In this document: in pieces, positions 1 through 6,943 of the stretch
Layout of the letters: every line of letters begins with the position of its first letter
Numbering within the stretch: the first letter of the stretch is position 1
Origin: Bacilli bacterium
GTDB lineage: Bacteria > Bacillota_I > Bacilli_A > RF39 > UBA660
DNA: 7,000 nt
Reading direction: 5' to 3'
Assembly (NCBI GenBank): GCA_016293205.1
Contig: JAEDES010000040.1
Span: 1 to 7,000 of the forward strand
Notes under the pieces: model-generated
The model's input: only the letters and a program-made list of their open reading frames with translations
Database searches by the model: none
What the model was told of the DNA's origin: nothing
Program-made: the position numbers and the translations under genes

Positions 1-721
1 TAAGAAACCTAGTAGTGATTATGAAATGTTTAAAAATACTTTTGATATTTATAGTGATGAAGATAAATTTTTAGCATATTTTATTACTATTAGTGGTCAT
101 AGAGATTATGACAAGAAGCATGCTATTGTTAAGAAAAATTGGGATAAGGTTAAAGATTTAGATTATTCTGATAAAGCTAAAGCTTATTTAGCAACTCAAA
201 TAGAGTTAGATAAAGCATTAGAAGTACTTTTAAAGAAATTAGAAGATAAAAATATTTTGGATGATACAGTAATTGTTCTTGCGGGAGATCATTATCCATA
301 TGGACTTACTAAAAATGAAATATTAGAAATTGATCCAAAGAAGAAAGAAAATTACTCTTTAGAAAGAGATCATTCTACATTAATTATTTATAATAATAAG
401 ATTAATAAGAAGATTGATAAATATTGTTTTTCTATGGATGTTCTTCCTACTATATTAAATTTATATGGAGTAGAGTATGATTCTAGATTATTAATAGGTA
501 GAGATATAATGTCTGATAGTAGTCAATTTGTTTTATTTTCTAATAGAAGTTTTATTAATGATAAAGGTAAATATTATTCTAATATAAATAAATTTATATC
601 TTTTGATAATAAAAGTTATGATGAAGAGTATATATCTAATATAAAAAATAATATTTATTTAAAATATAGAAATTCCAGATTAATATTAGAGAATGATTAT
701 TATAAATATATTTTTGAATAG
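1..721 (+). CDS. LTA synthase / sulfatase-family phosphoglycerol transferase, C-terminal part (5' end outside window)
   Basis: The reading frame is open from base 2 to the TAG at 719-721, so this is the last ~239 residues of a longer protein; the ATG at 26 is internal, since open codons precede it and no ribosome binding site is visible. The fragment resembles the extracellular catalytic half of LtaS-type enzymes, which move glycerol-phosphate from phosphatidylglycerol onto a growing lipoteichoic acid chain outside the membrane. Visible landmarks are FITISGH (His at fragment residue 33, like the substrate-binding His of Staphylococcus LtaS), VIVLAGDHYPYG (Asp96-His97, like the metal-binding Asp-His pair) and SMDVLPTILNLYG, typical of the family's C-terminal part. 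The N-terminal membrane helices and the catalytic Thr would lie upstream and cannot be checked. It could be another phosphoglycerol or phosphoethanolamine transferase of the same fold. Family assignment is firm; exact substrate is inferred. Confidence 0.85.
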   Translation, partial: KKPSSDYEMFKNTFDIYSDEDKFLAYFITISGHRDYDKKHAIVKKNWDKVKDLDYSDKAKAYLATQIELDKALEVLLKKLEDKNILDDTVIVLAGDHYPYGLTKNEILEIDPKKKENYSLERDHSTLIIYNNKINKKIDKYCFSMDVLPTILNLYGVEYDSRLLIGRDIMSDSSQFVLFSNRSFINDKGKYYSNINKFISFDNKSYDEEYISNIKNNIYLKYRNSRLILENDYYKYIFE

Positions 722-752
722 ACACATGAGGTATTTAGTGTCTATTTTTTTA
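717..752 (+). terminator. Rho-independent terminator of the LTA-synthase-like gene
   Basis: AATAGACAC (717-725) pairs with GTGTCTATT (738-746) around a 12-base loop, and a T-rich tail follows (745-752). The TAG stop codon (719-721) sits inside the left arm, so the gene and its terminator share bases. Confidence 0.8.
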
Positions 753-850
753 TTGTATTTAATTTGAATGTAGATTAATTGCATAATTATTTTGTTACTG
801 AATATAGAGTATTTGTTCATAACTTTAGTTTGACACAACCGAGTGATTAA
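753..850. other. Non-coding gap between two terminators
   Basis: This AT-rich stretch lies between the end of the LTA-synthase-like gene and a second terminator. I see no open frame with a ribosome binding site on either strand. Weak promoter-like hexamers exist on the + strand (TTGCAT at 779-784 and TATAGA at 803-808, 18 bases apart), which could start a short transcript of about 65 nt ending at the 851-879 hairpin, but the match is poor. Confidence 0.4.
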
Positions 851-879
851 AAGACTATCATTTTTTGATAGTTTTTTTG
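851..879 (+). terminator. Second intrinsic terminator, upstream of the marR promoter
   Basis: AAGACTATCA (851-860) pairs with TGATAGTTTT (866-875), with one G-T wobble and a 5-base T loop, and the run of T residues continues to 878. The T-tract on the + strand is longer than on the - strand, so it most likely acts on + strand transcripts. No gene ends just before it: the previous gene already has its own terminator about 100 bases upstream. It is either a backup terminator, the end of a small RNA, or insulation for the marR operon. Confidence 0.7.
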
Positions 880-886
880 TATAGTA

Positions 887-915
887 TTGCATATTATTTA
901 TAGTAGTGGTAAAAT
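887..915 (+). promoter_or_regulatory. Promoter of the marR-ABC transporter-ligase operon
   Basis: TTGCAT (887-892) is followed after exactly 17 bases by TAAAAT (910-915), and the TGG just before the -10 gives an extended -10 element (TGGTAAAAT, 907-915). This fits a housekeeping sigma factor promoter with transcription starting near 922. It lies directly after a terminator and 34 bases before the marR start, and no other promoter is evident before the operon's end. Confidence 0.7.
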
Positions 916-917
916 AA

Positions 918-930
918 CTAATAGTGTTAG
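918..930. promoter_or_regulatory. Candidate MarR operator (imperfect inverted repeat)
   Basis: CTAATAGTGTTAG is a near-palindrome (CTAA...TTAG arms; one mismatch at 922/926) just after the -10 element and over the expected transcription start. MarR-family proteins bind AT-rich inverted repeats as dimers and often repress their own promoters. The position is right for repression, but the arms are short and such repeats arise by chance in AT-rich DNA. Confidence 0.3.
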
Positions 931-938
931 ATAAAAGT

Positions 939-951
939 AGGTGATGAAGTG
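939..951 (+). promoter_or_regulatory. Ribosome binding site fixing the GTG start of marR
   Basis: AGGTGAT (939-945) matches the 3' end of 16S rRNA and stands at normal distance from GTG at 949-951. The in-frame ATG at 964 has no comparable site, so GTG is preferred. Confidence 0.7.
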
Positions 952-1386
952 AAATATGAGAAAATGATAAGTGAATTTTTTGAAAAATTCATGACATCTT
1001 CTAAGTGTTCTTTTGATAAATTTTTTGGTGGATTTAATAAAGGAGAACTTGGTGCATTAGGTTTTTTATCTAAAAATAAAGAAGTTAATTCTAAAGATTT
1101 AAGTGAATTTTTAGAGGTTTCAACTGCTAGAGTAGCTTCTATTCTTAATTCGTTAGAAAGTAAGAATCTTATTGTTAGAGAGAATGATACTGATGACAAA
1201 AGAAAAACATTGGTTAATATTACTGATGATGGAGTAAAACTAACACAAGAGATGAAAAATGAGATTTCTAAAAAAATTAATTATGTAGTAAAAGAGATTG
1301 GTGTTGATAAATTCGAAGAATATTTAGATTTAACAATGCAAATTGGTGATATTTTAAAAAAATATGGGGAGGATGAAACTTGTTAG
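949..1386 (+). CDS. MarR-family winged-helix transcriptional regulator
   Basis: A 145-residue protein, the usual MarR length. It should act as a DNA-binding dimer in the cytoplasm, most likely as a ligand- or redox-responsive repressor of its own operon. The winged helix is at about residues 32-95: NSKDLSEFLEVS (47-58) forms the first helix of the HTH, ARVASILNSLESKNLI (60-75) contains the recognition helix, and DTDDKRKTLVNIT (80-92) is the wing with the family's Asp-x-Arg signature. The N- and C-terminal helices that pair the subunits flank it. Cys20 near the first helix and Cys145 as last residue could allow thiol sensing as in OhrR, but the OhrR context around the Cys is not clearly present. 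It is first in an operon, and its last 7 bases overlap the transporter start. The inducer cannot be deduced. Confidence 0.9.
   Translation: MKYEKMISEFFEKFMTSSKCSFDKFFGGFNKGELGALGFLSKNKEVNSKDLSEFLEVSTARVASILNSLESKNLIVRENDTDDKRKTLVNITDDGVKLTQEMKNEISKKINYVVKEIGVDKFEEYLDLTMQIGDILKKYGEDETC
1366..1382 (+). promoter_or_regulatory. Ribosome binding site fixing the TTG start of the ABC transporter
   Basis: GGGGAGG (1366-1372) inside the end of marR lies 7 bases before TTG at 1380-1382. No ATG or GTG lies at that spacing, and the TTG begins directly before the conserved ATPase N-terminus (LEIKKISKIYE), so a TTG start is well supported. The overlap with the marR stop suggests translational coupling. 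Confidence 0.8.
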
Positions 1387-3920
1387 AAATTAAAAAGATT
1401 AGTAAAATATATGAGACAGAAAATTTCAAACAAAAAGCTTTAAATAATGTTAGTATAAGTTTTCGTGAAAATGAATTTGTTTCTATATTAGGTCCTTCTG
1501 GAAGTGGTAAAACTACTTTATTAAATATTATAGGTGGTTTAGATAAGTACACTTCAGGAGATTTAGTTATCAATGGTGTAAGTACAAAAGAATATACAGA
1601 TAGAGATTGGGATACTTATAGAAATCATAGTGTTGGGTTTGTATTTCAAAGTTACAATTTAATACCTCATCAAAGTGTTTTAAGTAACGTGGAACTTGCA
1701 TTAACACTTAGCGGAGTATCTAAGGCCGAAAGAAGAAAAAAAGCGTTAAGTGCGCTTAAAAAAGTTGGATTAGAAGATCATGTGCATAAAAGACCTAATC
1801 AATTGTCTGGTGGTCAAATGCAAAGAGTTGCTATTGCTAGAGCTTTAGTTAATGATCCAGATATTTTACTTGCTGATGAGCCTACAGGAGCGCTTGACAG
1901 TAAGACTAGTGTTCAAATAATGGAATTATTAAAAGAAGTTGCCAATGATAGATTAGTTATTATGGTTACTCATAATGCTGAAATAGCAGAAGAATATTCT
2001 ACTAGAATTATTGAATTAAGAGATGGTAAAGTTGTTAATGATTCTAAAGAATTTGATAAGAATGAAGAAGTTAAGAAAATAAAAAGAACTAAAAAAACTA
2101 ATATGTCTTTTAAAACTGCATTAAGTTTAAGTTTAAATAACTTAATGACTAAGAAGGGTAGAACATTACTTACAGCTTTTGCTGGATCAATTGGTATTAT
2201 TGGTATTGCATTAATATTATCTTTAAGCAATGGTGTTCAAACATATATAGATAGAGTTCAAGAAGAAACATTAACTTCTTATCCTTTAATTATTGAATCT
2301 TCAACTATTGATATGACTTCTGCGATGGCACAACAAATGGCTAAAAAAGAAGAAGATGATAAGAAGAAAAAAGATAATAAGATTTATTCTAATAATACTA
2401 TTGGAGATATCTTATCTTTAATGAGTAGTCAAGTACAAGCTAATAACTTAGAAGCATTTAAAAAATATATTGATGCTGGTAAGGGCGGAATTAAAGCTGC
2501 TGCTAGTGAGGTTAGTTATCAATATTATTTAAATTTACAATTATTTAGAGAAATGGATGATAAAATACTTCAAGTTAATCCAGAAACAGTTCTTAAGAAT
2601 TTAGGATTCCCTGAAAATGCTACTGTAATGATGGGAAGTGTATGGACTGAGCTATATCAAAATGATGATCTAAATAATAAATTATATGAAGTTGTTACTG
2701 GTAGAATGCCTAAGAAATATAATGAAGTAGTTGTTATGGTTGATGAAAATAATCAAATAACAGATTATGTATTATATGCTTTAGGATTAAAAGATCAAGA
2801 AGAATTAGAAACTTTATATAAAGATGTAATTGCTGGTAAAGAAGTTGAAAGTGAAATGGTAGAGTTTGACTATAAAGATATAGTTGGACTTGAATTTAAA
2901 TTACTTTTAAATACTGATTATTATGATAAAGTTAATGGAATGTGGATTTATCGTAAAGATGATGAAAAATATTTAAAAAATAAAGTTAAGGAAGCTGAAA
3001 GTGTTAAAGTAGTTGGTATTATTAAACCAAATGAAGATGCTGCAGTTACTCAAAATGCATTAGGTGGAGTATTCTATACTGATGAACTTGAAAAACATGT
3101 AATTGAAAAGATTAATGAAAGTGATATTGTAAAAGAACAAAAAGAAAATCCTAAGAAAAATATTTTAACTGGATTAGAATTTAGTGATAAGAAATTTAGT
3201 ATGGATGATTTAAGTTCACAACAAATGGCTTATTTACAATCATTATCACCTGAAGAATTAGCAGATGTAATAAGTAGATATAAAGAACAAGCTGATGCAA
3301 CATATGATAGTGTTTTAGCTGAACTTGGGTCAATTAATTTAGATAAACCAAATGCTATTCACTTATATGTAAAAGATTTTGAACAAAAAGAAGTTATTAC
3401 TGATGCAATAAGTAAATATAATGATAAACAAGAAAAAGCAGGTAAAGAAGAAAATATAATTAATTATACTGATATGGTTGGATTATTAATGAGTAGTGTA
3501 ACAGTTATTGTTGATATGATTAGTTATGTATTAATTGGATTTGTATCTATTTCATTAGTAGTTTCTTCTATTATGATTGGAATTATTACTTATATTTCTG
3601 TATTAGAAAGAACTAAAGAAATTGGTATTTTAAGAGCGATTGGTGCTTCTAAGAAAGATGTATCAAGAGTATTTAATGCAGAAACATTAATAGTTGGTGG
3701 TGTTGCTGGATTTATTGGTATTGCAATGACTATGTTATTAAATATTCCAATTAATATAATTGTTGGTAATTTAACTGATGTTAAAACAATTAGTATTTTA
3801 CCTCCAGTAGGGGCAGTAGTATTAATTATAATAAGTATTGTATTAACTTTAATTGCTGGATTAATTCCTTCTAGAATAGCTAGTAAGAAAGATCCTGTAG
3901 AAGCATTAAGAAGTGAGTAA
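1380..3920 (+). CDS. ABC transporter, fused ATPase and MacB/FtsX-type permease
   Basis: An 846-residue single-chain half transporter. The N-terminal ATPase (about 1-225) has Walker A GPSGSGKT (38-45), Q-loop Gln90, signature LSGGQ (142-146), Walker B ILLADEPTG (162-170, Glu167 catalytic) and switch His198, so it looks active. A linker leads to membrane helix 1 (~262-284), then an extracytoplasmic domain of roughly 425 residues, then helices at ~712-740, 770-796 and 810-834. The cytoplasmic ERTKEIGILRAIGAS (743-757) is the FtsX/MacB family hallmark. The outer domain contains a Lys/Asp/Glu-rich patch (~322-335) and a helical, Gln-rich insert (~600-655), making it larger than in MacB. Such proteins use ATP to drive movements of the outer domain and export or extract peptides, lipids or lipoproteins rather than import. 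In Gram-positives, relatives act in antimicrobial peptide resistance or lipoprotein handling; substrate here unknown. Probably works as a homodimer. Sits between the MarR gene and the ligase, in one transcript. Confidence 0.92.
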   Translation: MLEIKKISKIYETENFKQKALNNVSISFRENEFVSILGPSGSGKTTLLNIIGGLDKYTSGDLVINGVSTKEYTDRDWDTYRNHSVGFVFQSYNLIPHQSVLSNVELALTLSGVSKAERRKKALSALKKVGLEDHVHKRPNQLSGGQMQRVAIARALVNDPDILLADEPTGALDSKTSVQIMELLKEVANDRLVIMVTHNAEIAEEYSTRIIELRDGKVVNDSKEFDKNEEVKKIKRTKKTNMSFKTALSLSLNNLMTKKGRTLLTAFAGSIGIIGIALILSLSNGVQTYIDRVQEETLTSYPLIIESSTIDMTSAMAQQMAKKEEDDKKKKDNKIYSNNTIGDILSLMSSQVQANNLEAFKKYIDAGKGGIKAAASEVSYQYYLNLQLFREMDDKILQVNPETVLKNLGFPENATVMMGSVWTELYQNDDLNNKLYEVVTGRMPKKYNEVVVMVDENNQITDYVLYALGLKDQEELETLYKDVIAGKEVESEMVEFDYKDIVGLEFKLLLNTDYYDKVNGMWIYRKDDEKYLKNKVKEAESVKVVGIIKPNEDAAVTQNALGGVFYTDELEKHVIEKINESDIVKEQKENPKKNILTGLEFSDKKFSMDDLSSQQMAYLQSLSPEELADVISRYKEQADATYDSVLAELGSINLDKPNAIHLYVKDFEQKEVITDAISKYNDKQEKAGKEENIINYTDMVGLLMSSVTVIVDMISYVLIGFVSISLVVSSIMIGIITYISVLERTKEIGILRAIGASKKDVSRVFNAETLIVGGVAGFIGIAMTMLLNIPINIIVGNLTDVKTISILPPVGAVVLIIISIVLTLIAGLIPSRIASKKDPVEALRSE

Positions 3921-3936
3921 AAAAGGAGTAATTATG
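3921..3936 (+). promoter_or_regulatory. Ribosome binding site fixing the ATG start of the ligase
   Basis: AAAAGGAGT (3921-3929) precedes ATG at 3934-3936 by a normal 5 bases. A longer frame beginning with GTG at 3913 would overlap the transporter stop (TAA 3918-3920) and would translate through this site, so it is not used here. Confidence 0.8.
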
Positions 3937-5718
3937 AGAATAATTAAAGATTTTATAAATAAATTTTTAAAAAATAGTAGTGATGATCAACCTTGGCTTA
4001 GTTACTATAACAAGGAAGATAATACAATTAAAATAACTGATAAATGTATTTATGAATATATGGTAAGTTGTGTTGGACAAGACACAGATTTAATTGCTTT
4101 AAATTATTTTGGAAACAGAATGAGTTATGGTGAGATGTTTGATAAGATTGATAACGCTGCAAAAGCATTAAGATCTATTGGAGTTAAAGAAGGAGATGTT
4201 GTTACAATATGTCTTCCTAATACACCAGAAGCATTAATTTGTTTTTATGCAATTAATAAGATTGGTGCAGTTGCTGATATGATCCATCCTTTATCAGGTG
4301 GAACTGAAATTAAATATTATTTACAACAATCTAAATCAAGAGTTTTAGTATTAGTAGATTTTGCTTATGAAAAAGTTCAAGAACATTTAGATGATACTTT
4401 AGTACATAAAACTATTATGGTATCTCCAAAGGATTCTATGCCTAAGGGTCTAGCAATTGGATATGCTTTAACTAAAGGTTTAAAAATTAAGAAACCTAAA
4501 TTTAATGATTCAGACTTTATGACATGGGGTAGTTTCTTATTTAAAGGTATGACTTATAGTAAAACTTATAAGAGTAATATGAAGAGTGAAGATTTAGCTG
4601 TTATTCTTCATAGTGGTGGAACTACTGGTAAACCTAAAGGCATTATGTTATCTAATAGAAACTTTAATGCTGAGTGTCAACAAGCTGAACTTGTTCTTCC
4701 AACAATAAAACCAAAAGAAAAGATTATGACTATTTTACCTAACTTCCATGGTTTTGGTTTATGTGTATCTATGCATACACCTTTATGTTTAAGAATGGAA
4801 GTTATCTTAGTACCTCAATTTGATGCTAAAAGATTCCATAGAGATATTCAAAAATATAAACCAAATGCTTTAGTTGGGGTTCCTACATTATGGGAAGCAA
4901 TGTTAAGTAATAAGAAATTTGAAGATGTAGACTTATCTGATTTAAGATATATGGTTAGTGGTGGAGATACAATGACTTTAGGTATGGAAGAAAAAATTAA
5001 TAATTTCTTACATACTCATGGTACTAATATTTCTATTACAAAAGGTTATGGAATGACTGAGGTTTGTGCTGCTGCATCATTTACTTTTGAAGGAACTAAT
5101 GAACCTGGATCAATTGGTATTCCAATGATTGGTACTGATATTAAAATTTGTAAGGTTGATACTACAGAAGAATTACCTTTTGGTGAAGAAGGAGAAATTT
5201 GTATTTCTGGACCAACTGTAATGATGGGATATTTTAATAATCCGGAAGAAACTGAAAAGATGATTAAGAAACATGATGATGGTAAGAAATGGGTTCATAC
5301 TGGTGATTTAGGATATATTACACCTGATGGAATTATTTATTTTACTCAAAGATTAAAGAGAATGATTATTACATCTGGATTTAATGTTTATCCTGCACAA
5401 ATTGAACAAGTAATTGAACAACATGAAGATGTTGCTAAATGTTGTGTAGTTGGTATTCCTCATCCATATAAAATGGAAGTTCCAAAAGCATTTATTGTTT
5501 TAAAAGAAGGTGTTAAAGAATCTTCTAAATTAAAGAAAGAAATTAAAGAATTATGTAAGGAAAATTTAGCTGTATATTCAGTTCCAAAAGATTATGAATT
5601 TAGAGATAATCTTCCTAAAACATTAATGAATAAAGTTGACTTTAAGGCTTTAGAAAGAGAAGAACGAGAAAAAGCTGAAGCTAAAAAAGATTATGAAAAG
5701 AAAGTAGAAGATATGTAA
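3934..5718 (+). CDS. AMP-forming acyl-CoA synthetase-like ligase (class I adenylate-forming enzyme)
   Basis: A 594-residue cytoplasmic enzyme, expected to activate a carboxylic acid with ATP to an acyl-adenylate and pass it to CoA or another thiol. Core motifs in order: SGGTTGKPKG (227-236, phosphate-binding loop), YGMTE (372-376), TGD (Asp458, ribose binding), RLKRMIITSGFNVYP beginning at Arg473 (hinge), and PKTLMNKVD (561-569) with catalytic Lys567. All key residues are kept; the position before that Lys is Asn where Gly is usual. No carrier-protein or condensation domain is fused, so it is not a peptide synthetase module. Length and layout fit fatty or medium-chain acyl-CoA ligases, but substrate is not readable. 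The first 14 residues (MRIIKDFINKFLKN) could form an amphipathic helix that rests on the membrane, and the last ~20 are a charged Glu/Lys tail. It starts 13 bases after the transporter stop and is last in the operon. Confidence 0.88.
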   Translation: MRIIKDFINKFLKNSSDDQPWLSYYNKEDNTIKITDKCIYEYMVSCVGQDTDLIALNYFGNRMSYGEMFDKIDNAAKALRSIGVKEGDVVTICLPNTPEALICFYAINKIGAVADMIHPLSGGTEIKYYLQQSKSRVLVLVDFAYEKVQEHLDDTLVHKTIMVSPKDSMPKGLAIGYALTKGLKIKKPKFNDSDFMTWGSFLFKGMTYSKTYKSNMKSEDLAVILHSGGTTGKPKGIMLSNRNFNAECQQAELVLPTIKPKEKIMTILPNFHGFGLCVSMHTPLCLRMEVILVPQFDAKRFHRDIQKYKPNALVGVPTLWEAMLSNKKFEDVDLSDLRYMVSGGDTMTLGMEEKINNFLHTHGTNISITKGYGMTEVCAAASFTFEGTNEPGSIGIPMIGTDIKICKVDTTEELPFGEEGEICISGPTVMMGYFNNPEETEKMIKKHDDGKKWVHTGDLGYITPDGIIYFTQRLKRMIITSGFNVYPAQIEQVIEQHEDVAKCCVVGIPHPYKMEVPKAFIVLKEGVKESSKLKKEIKELCKENLAVYSVPKDYEFRDNLPKTLMNKVDFKALEREEREKAEAKKDYEKKVEDM

Positions 5719-5719
5719 T

Positions 5720-5749
5720 AAAAAAGATTCTTAAAGGAATCTTTTTTTT
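5720..5749 (+). terminator. Strong intrinsic terminator ending the marR-transporter-ligase operon
   Basis: AAAAAAGATTC (5720-5730) pairs perfectly with GAATCTTTTTT (5737-5747) around a 6-base loop, followed by more T. It begins one base after the ligase stop codon. Confidence 0.9.
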
Positions 5750-5785
5750 GTTAATCATTGATATACATTAATTTTAGTTTTGTAT

Positions 5786-5794
5786 TGGTATTAT
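5786..5794 (+). promoter_or_regulatory. Extended -10 promoter of the XRE-type regulator gene
   Basis: TGGTATTAT contains a TGn extension and a TATTAT -10 hexamer (5789-5794). The -35 region is poor (CATTAA at 17-base spacing), which extended -10 promoters tolerate. Transcription would start near 5801, about 24 bases before the ATG. The arrangement resembles the TGGTAAAAT promoter of the marR operon. Confidence 0.5.
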
Positions 5795-5824
5795 AACTCT
5801 TGGAAAAATAGGAAGAGTGGTAAT

Positions 5825-6925
5825 ATGAATCAAGATAATATTGGTAAATTTATACTTGAACTTAGAACTAGTAAAGGTTGGACACAAGAAGATTTAGCAG
5901 AAATGATTCCTATAACTAGACAAGCAGTTAGTAGATGGGAACAAGGTAAATCTATACCTGATTCGTCTACTTTAGTAATTTTAAGTGAAATATTTGATGT
6001 TAGTATAAATGAACTTCTAAGTGGTAGAAGAATACCTAAGAAAGAAATAGTTAAAGAGAGTGAAAAGATTGCATTAGAAATAGTAGATAAACATATTTCT
6101 ATGAAGAAGAAAATTAAAAGAATTTTAATTAGTTTTATAAGTTTATTCTTTATTGGGATAATTGGTTTCTTATGTTACTATTTCTTTGCAACTTATAATT
6201 CAGTAAAAGTATATTCTATAGGTGGTAAGAGTAAGAACTTTTATTTGCAAGATGGAGTTTTAATTTCTACTAAACAAAAGTTATTTTTTAAACTTGGAGA
6301 ACTAGTTTATTCGGATAAAATAAAAATTGATGATATTAAAATGTATTTCTATAAAGATGGAGAAGAGAAACGTCTATATAATAGTAATTCATTTGGTGAA
6401 TTAATTATTGAAAATTATGGATATGAAGAATATTTTTATTTTGATGATTTAGAAGATATATTAAAGGGTATTAGAATGGATATTTATTATGATAATAAAG
6501 TAGAATCTGTTGAGTTAGATTTTCTTATGATTTTATCTAATGATAAATTTGTATTTGATAAAAGAAAAATTGATCTTAATAATAATGAAAATAAATCGTC
6601 TAAATTAGAAAAAAATATTTTAAAATTTATGATTAAAATTGGTACATATAAAGGTGATTACTATGAATATAAAATTGATAATAAAACATTTAAGTATTAC
6701 GATGAAATTAACCGTTTTACTTTGGAAAGAAAATATAGTGACTCTTTAGAAGTTTGGAGAATGAATTGTAACAATAATTATGTAATTTATTATTATGGAA
6801 AAAATGAAGTTTTTGTTAAAAGAAAGACTATTTGTTTTAATGAAGATTGTTCTATTTATGATAAAGAATTATATGATAGGTTTTATAATTATTTAGATAA
6901 GTATATTTTAGGTAAAAGCAATTAG
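5825..6925 (+). CDS. Membrane-anchored XRE-family regulator with extracytoplasmic C-terminal domain
   Basis: A 366-residue protein starting at ATG 5825, after a purine-rich AGGAAGAG (5810-5817); an in-frame TTG at 5780 lies upstream of the likely -10 promoter and is rejected. Residues ~5-66 form a Cro/C1-type helix-turn-helix: GWTQEDLAEMI (18-28) is the first helix and ITRQAVSRWEQGKSIPD (30-46) holds the recognition helix and the typical WExG-like turn. A basic stretch KKKIKR (94-99) precedes one membrane helix at ~100-121, so the DNA-binding part faces the cytoplasm and ~245 residues face outside. The outer part is rich in Tyr, Asp, Lys and aromatic residues, with three Cys (315, 337, 342), and I do not recognise its fold. 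The design suggests a one-component sensor that reads an envelope signal and binds DNA while membrane-bound. It is monocistronic, between two terminators. Target genes are unknown; its own promoter or neighbours are likely. Confidence 0.82.
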   Translation: MNQDNIGKFILELRTSKGWTQEDLAEMIPITRQAVSRWEQGKSIPDSSTLVILSEIFDVSINELLSGRRIPKKEIVKESEKIALEIVDKHISMKKKIKRILISFISLFFIGIIGFLCYYFFATYNSVKVYSIGGKSKNFYLQDGVLISTKQKLFFKLGELVYSDKIKIDDIKMYFYKDGEEKRLYNSNSFGELIIENYGYEEYFYFDDLEDILKGIRMDIYYDNKVESVELDFLMILSNDKFVFDKRKIDLNNNENKSSKLEKNILKFMIKIGTYKGDYYEYKIDNKTFKYYDEINRFTLERKYSDSLEVWRMNCNNNYVIYYYGKNEVFVKRKTICFNEDCSIYDKELYDRFYNYLDKYILGKSN

Positions 6926-6943
6926 TAATTGCTTTTATTTTTT
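6914..6943 (+). terminator. Intrinsic terminator overlapping the stop codon of the XRE regulator
   Basis: AAAAGCAATT (6914-6923) pairs perfectly with AATTGCTTTT (6927-6936) around a 3-base loop, followed by A and six T. The TAG stop (6923-6925) lies at the stem-loop junction, and the last codons (Lys-Ser-Asn) are part of the stem. Confidence 0.85.

Noticed and set aside
686..892. Open frame of 68 codons on the - strand across the first intergenic gap
   Set aside because: It overlaps the end of the LTA-synthase-like gene and both terminator hairpins, resembles no known protein and has a low-complexity Ile/Lys/Tyr content expected of AT-rich DNA.
927..1573. Two open frames on the - strand (927-1199 and 1277-1573)
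   Set aside because: Both lie opposite the well-supported MarR and ABC transporter genes and have no recognisable content.
1970..2230. Open frame of 86 codons on the - strand
   Set aside because: It is the antisense of the linker and first membrane helix of the ABC transporter, whose sense frame is clearly coding.
2330..2390. Lys/Asp/Glu-rich, purine-rich stretch that looks like a simple repeat
   Set aside because: It stays in frame as a charged patch of the transporter's outer domain and has no regular repeat unit.
3913..3933. GTG start that would lengthen the ligase by seven residues
   Set aside because: The extension overlaps the transporter stop and covers the strong AAGGAG site that serves ATG 3934.
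5780..5824. TTG start that would lengthen the XRE regulator by 15 residues
   Set aside because: It lies before the likely -10 element (5789-5794), and the family's HTH domain begins right after ATG 5825.
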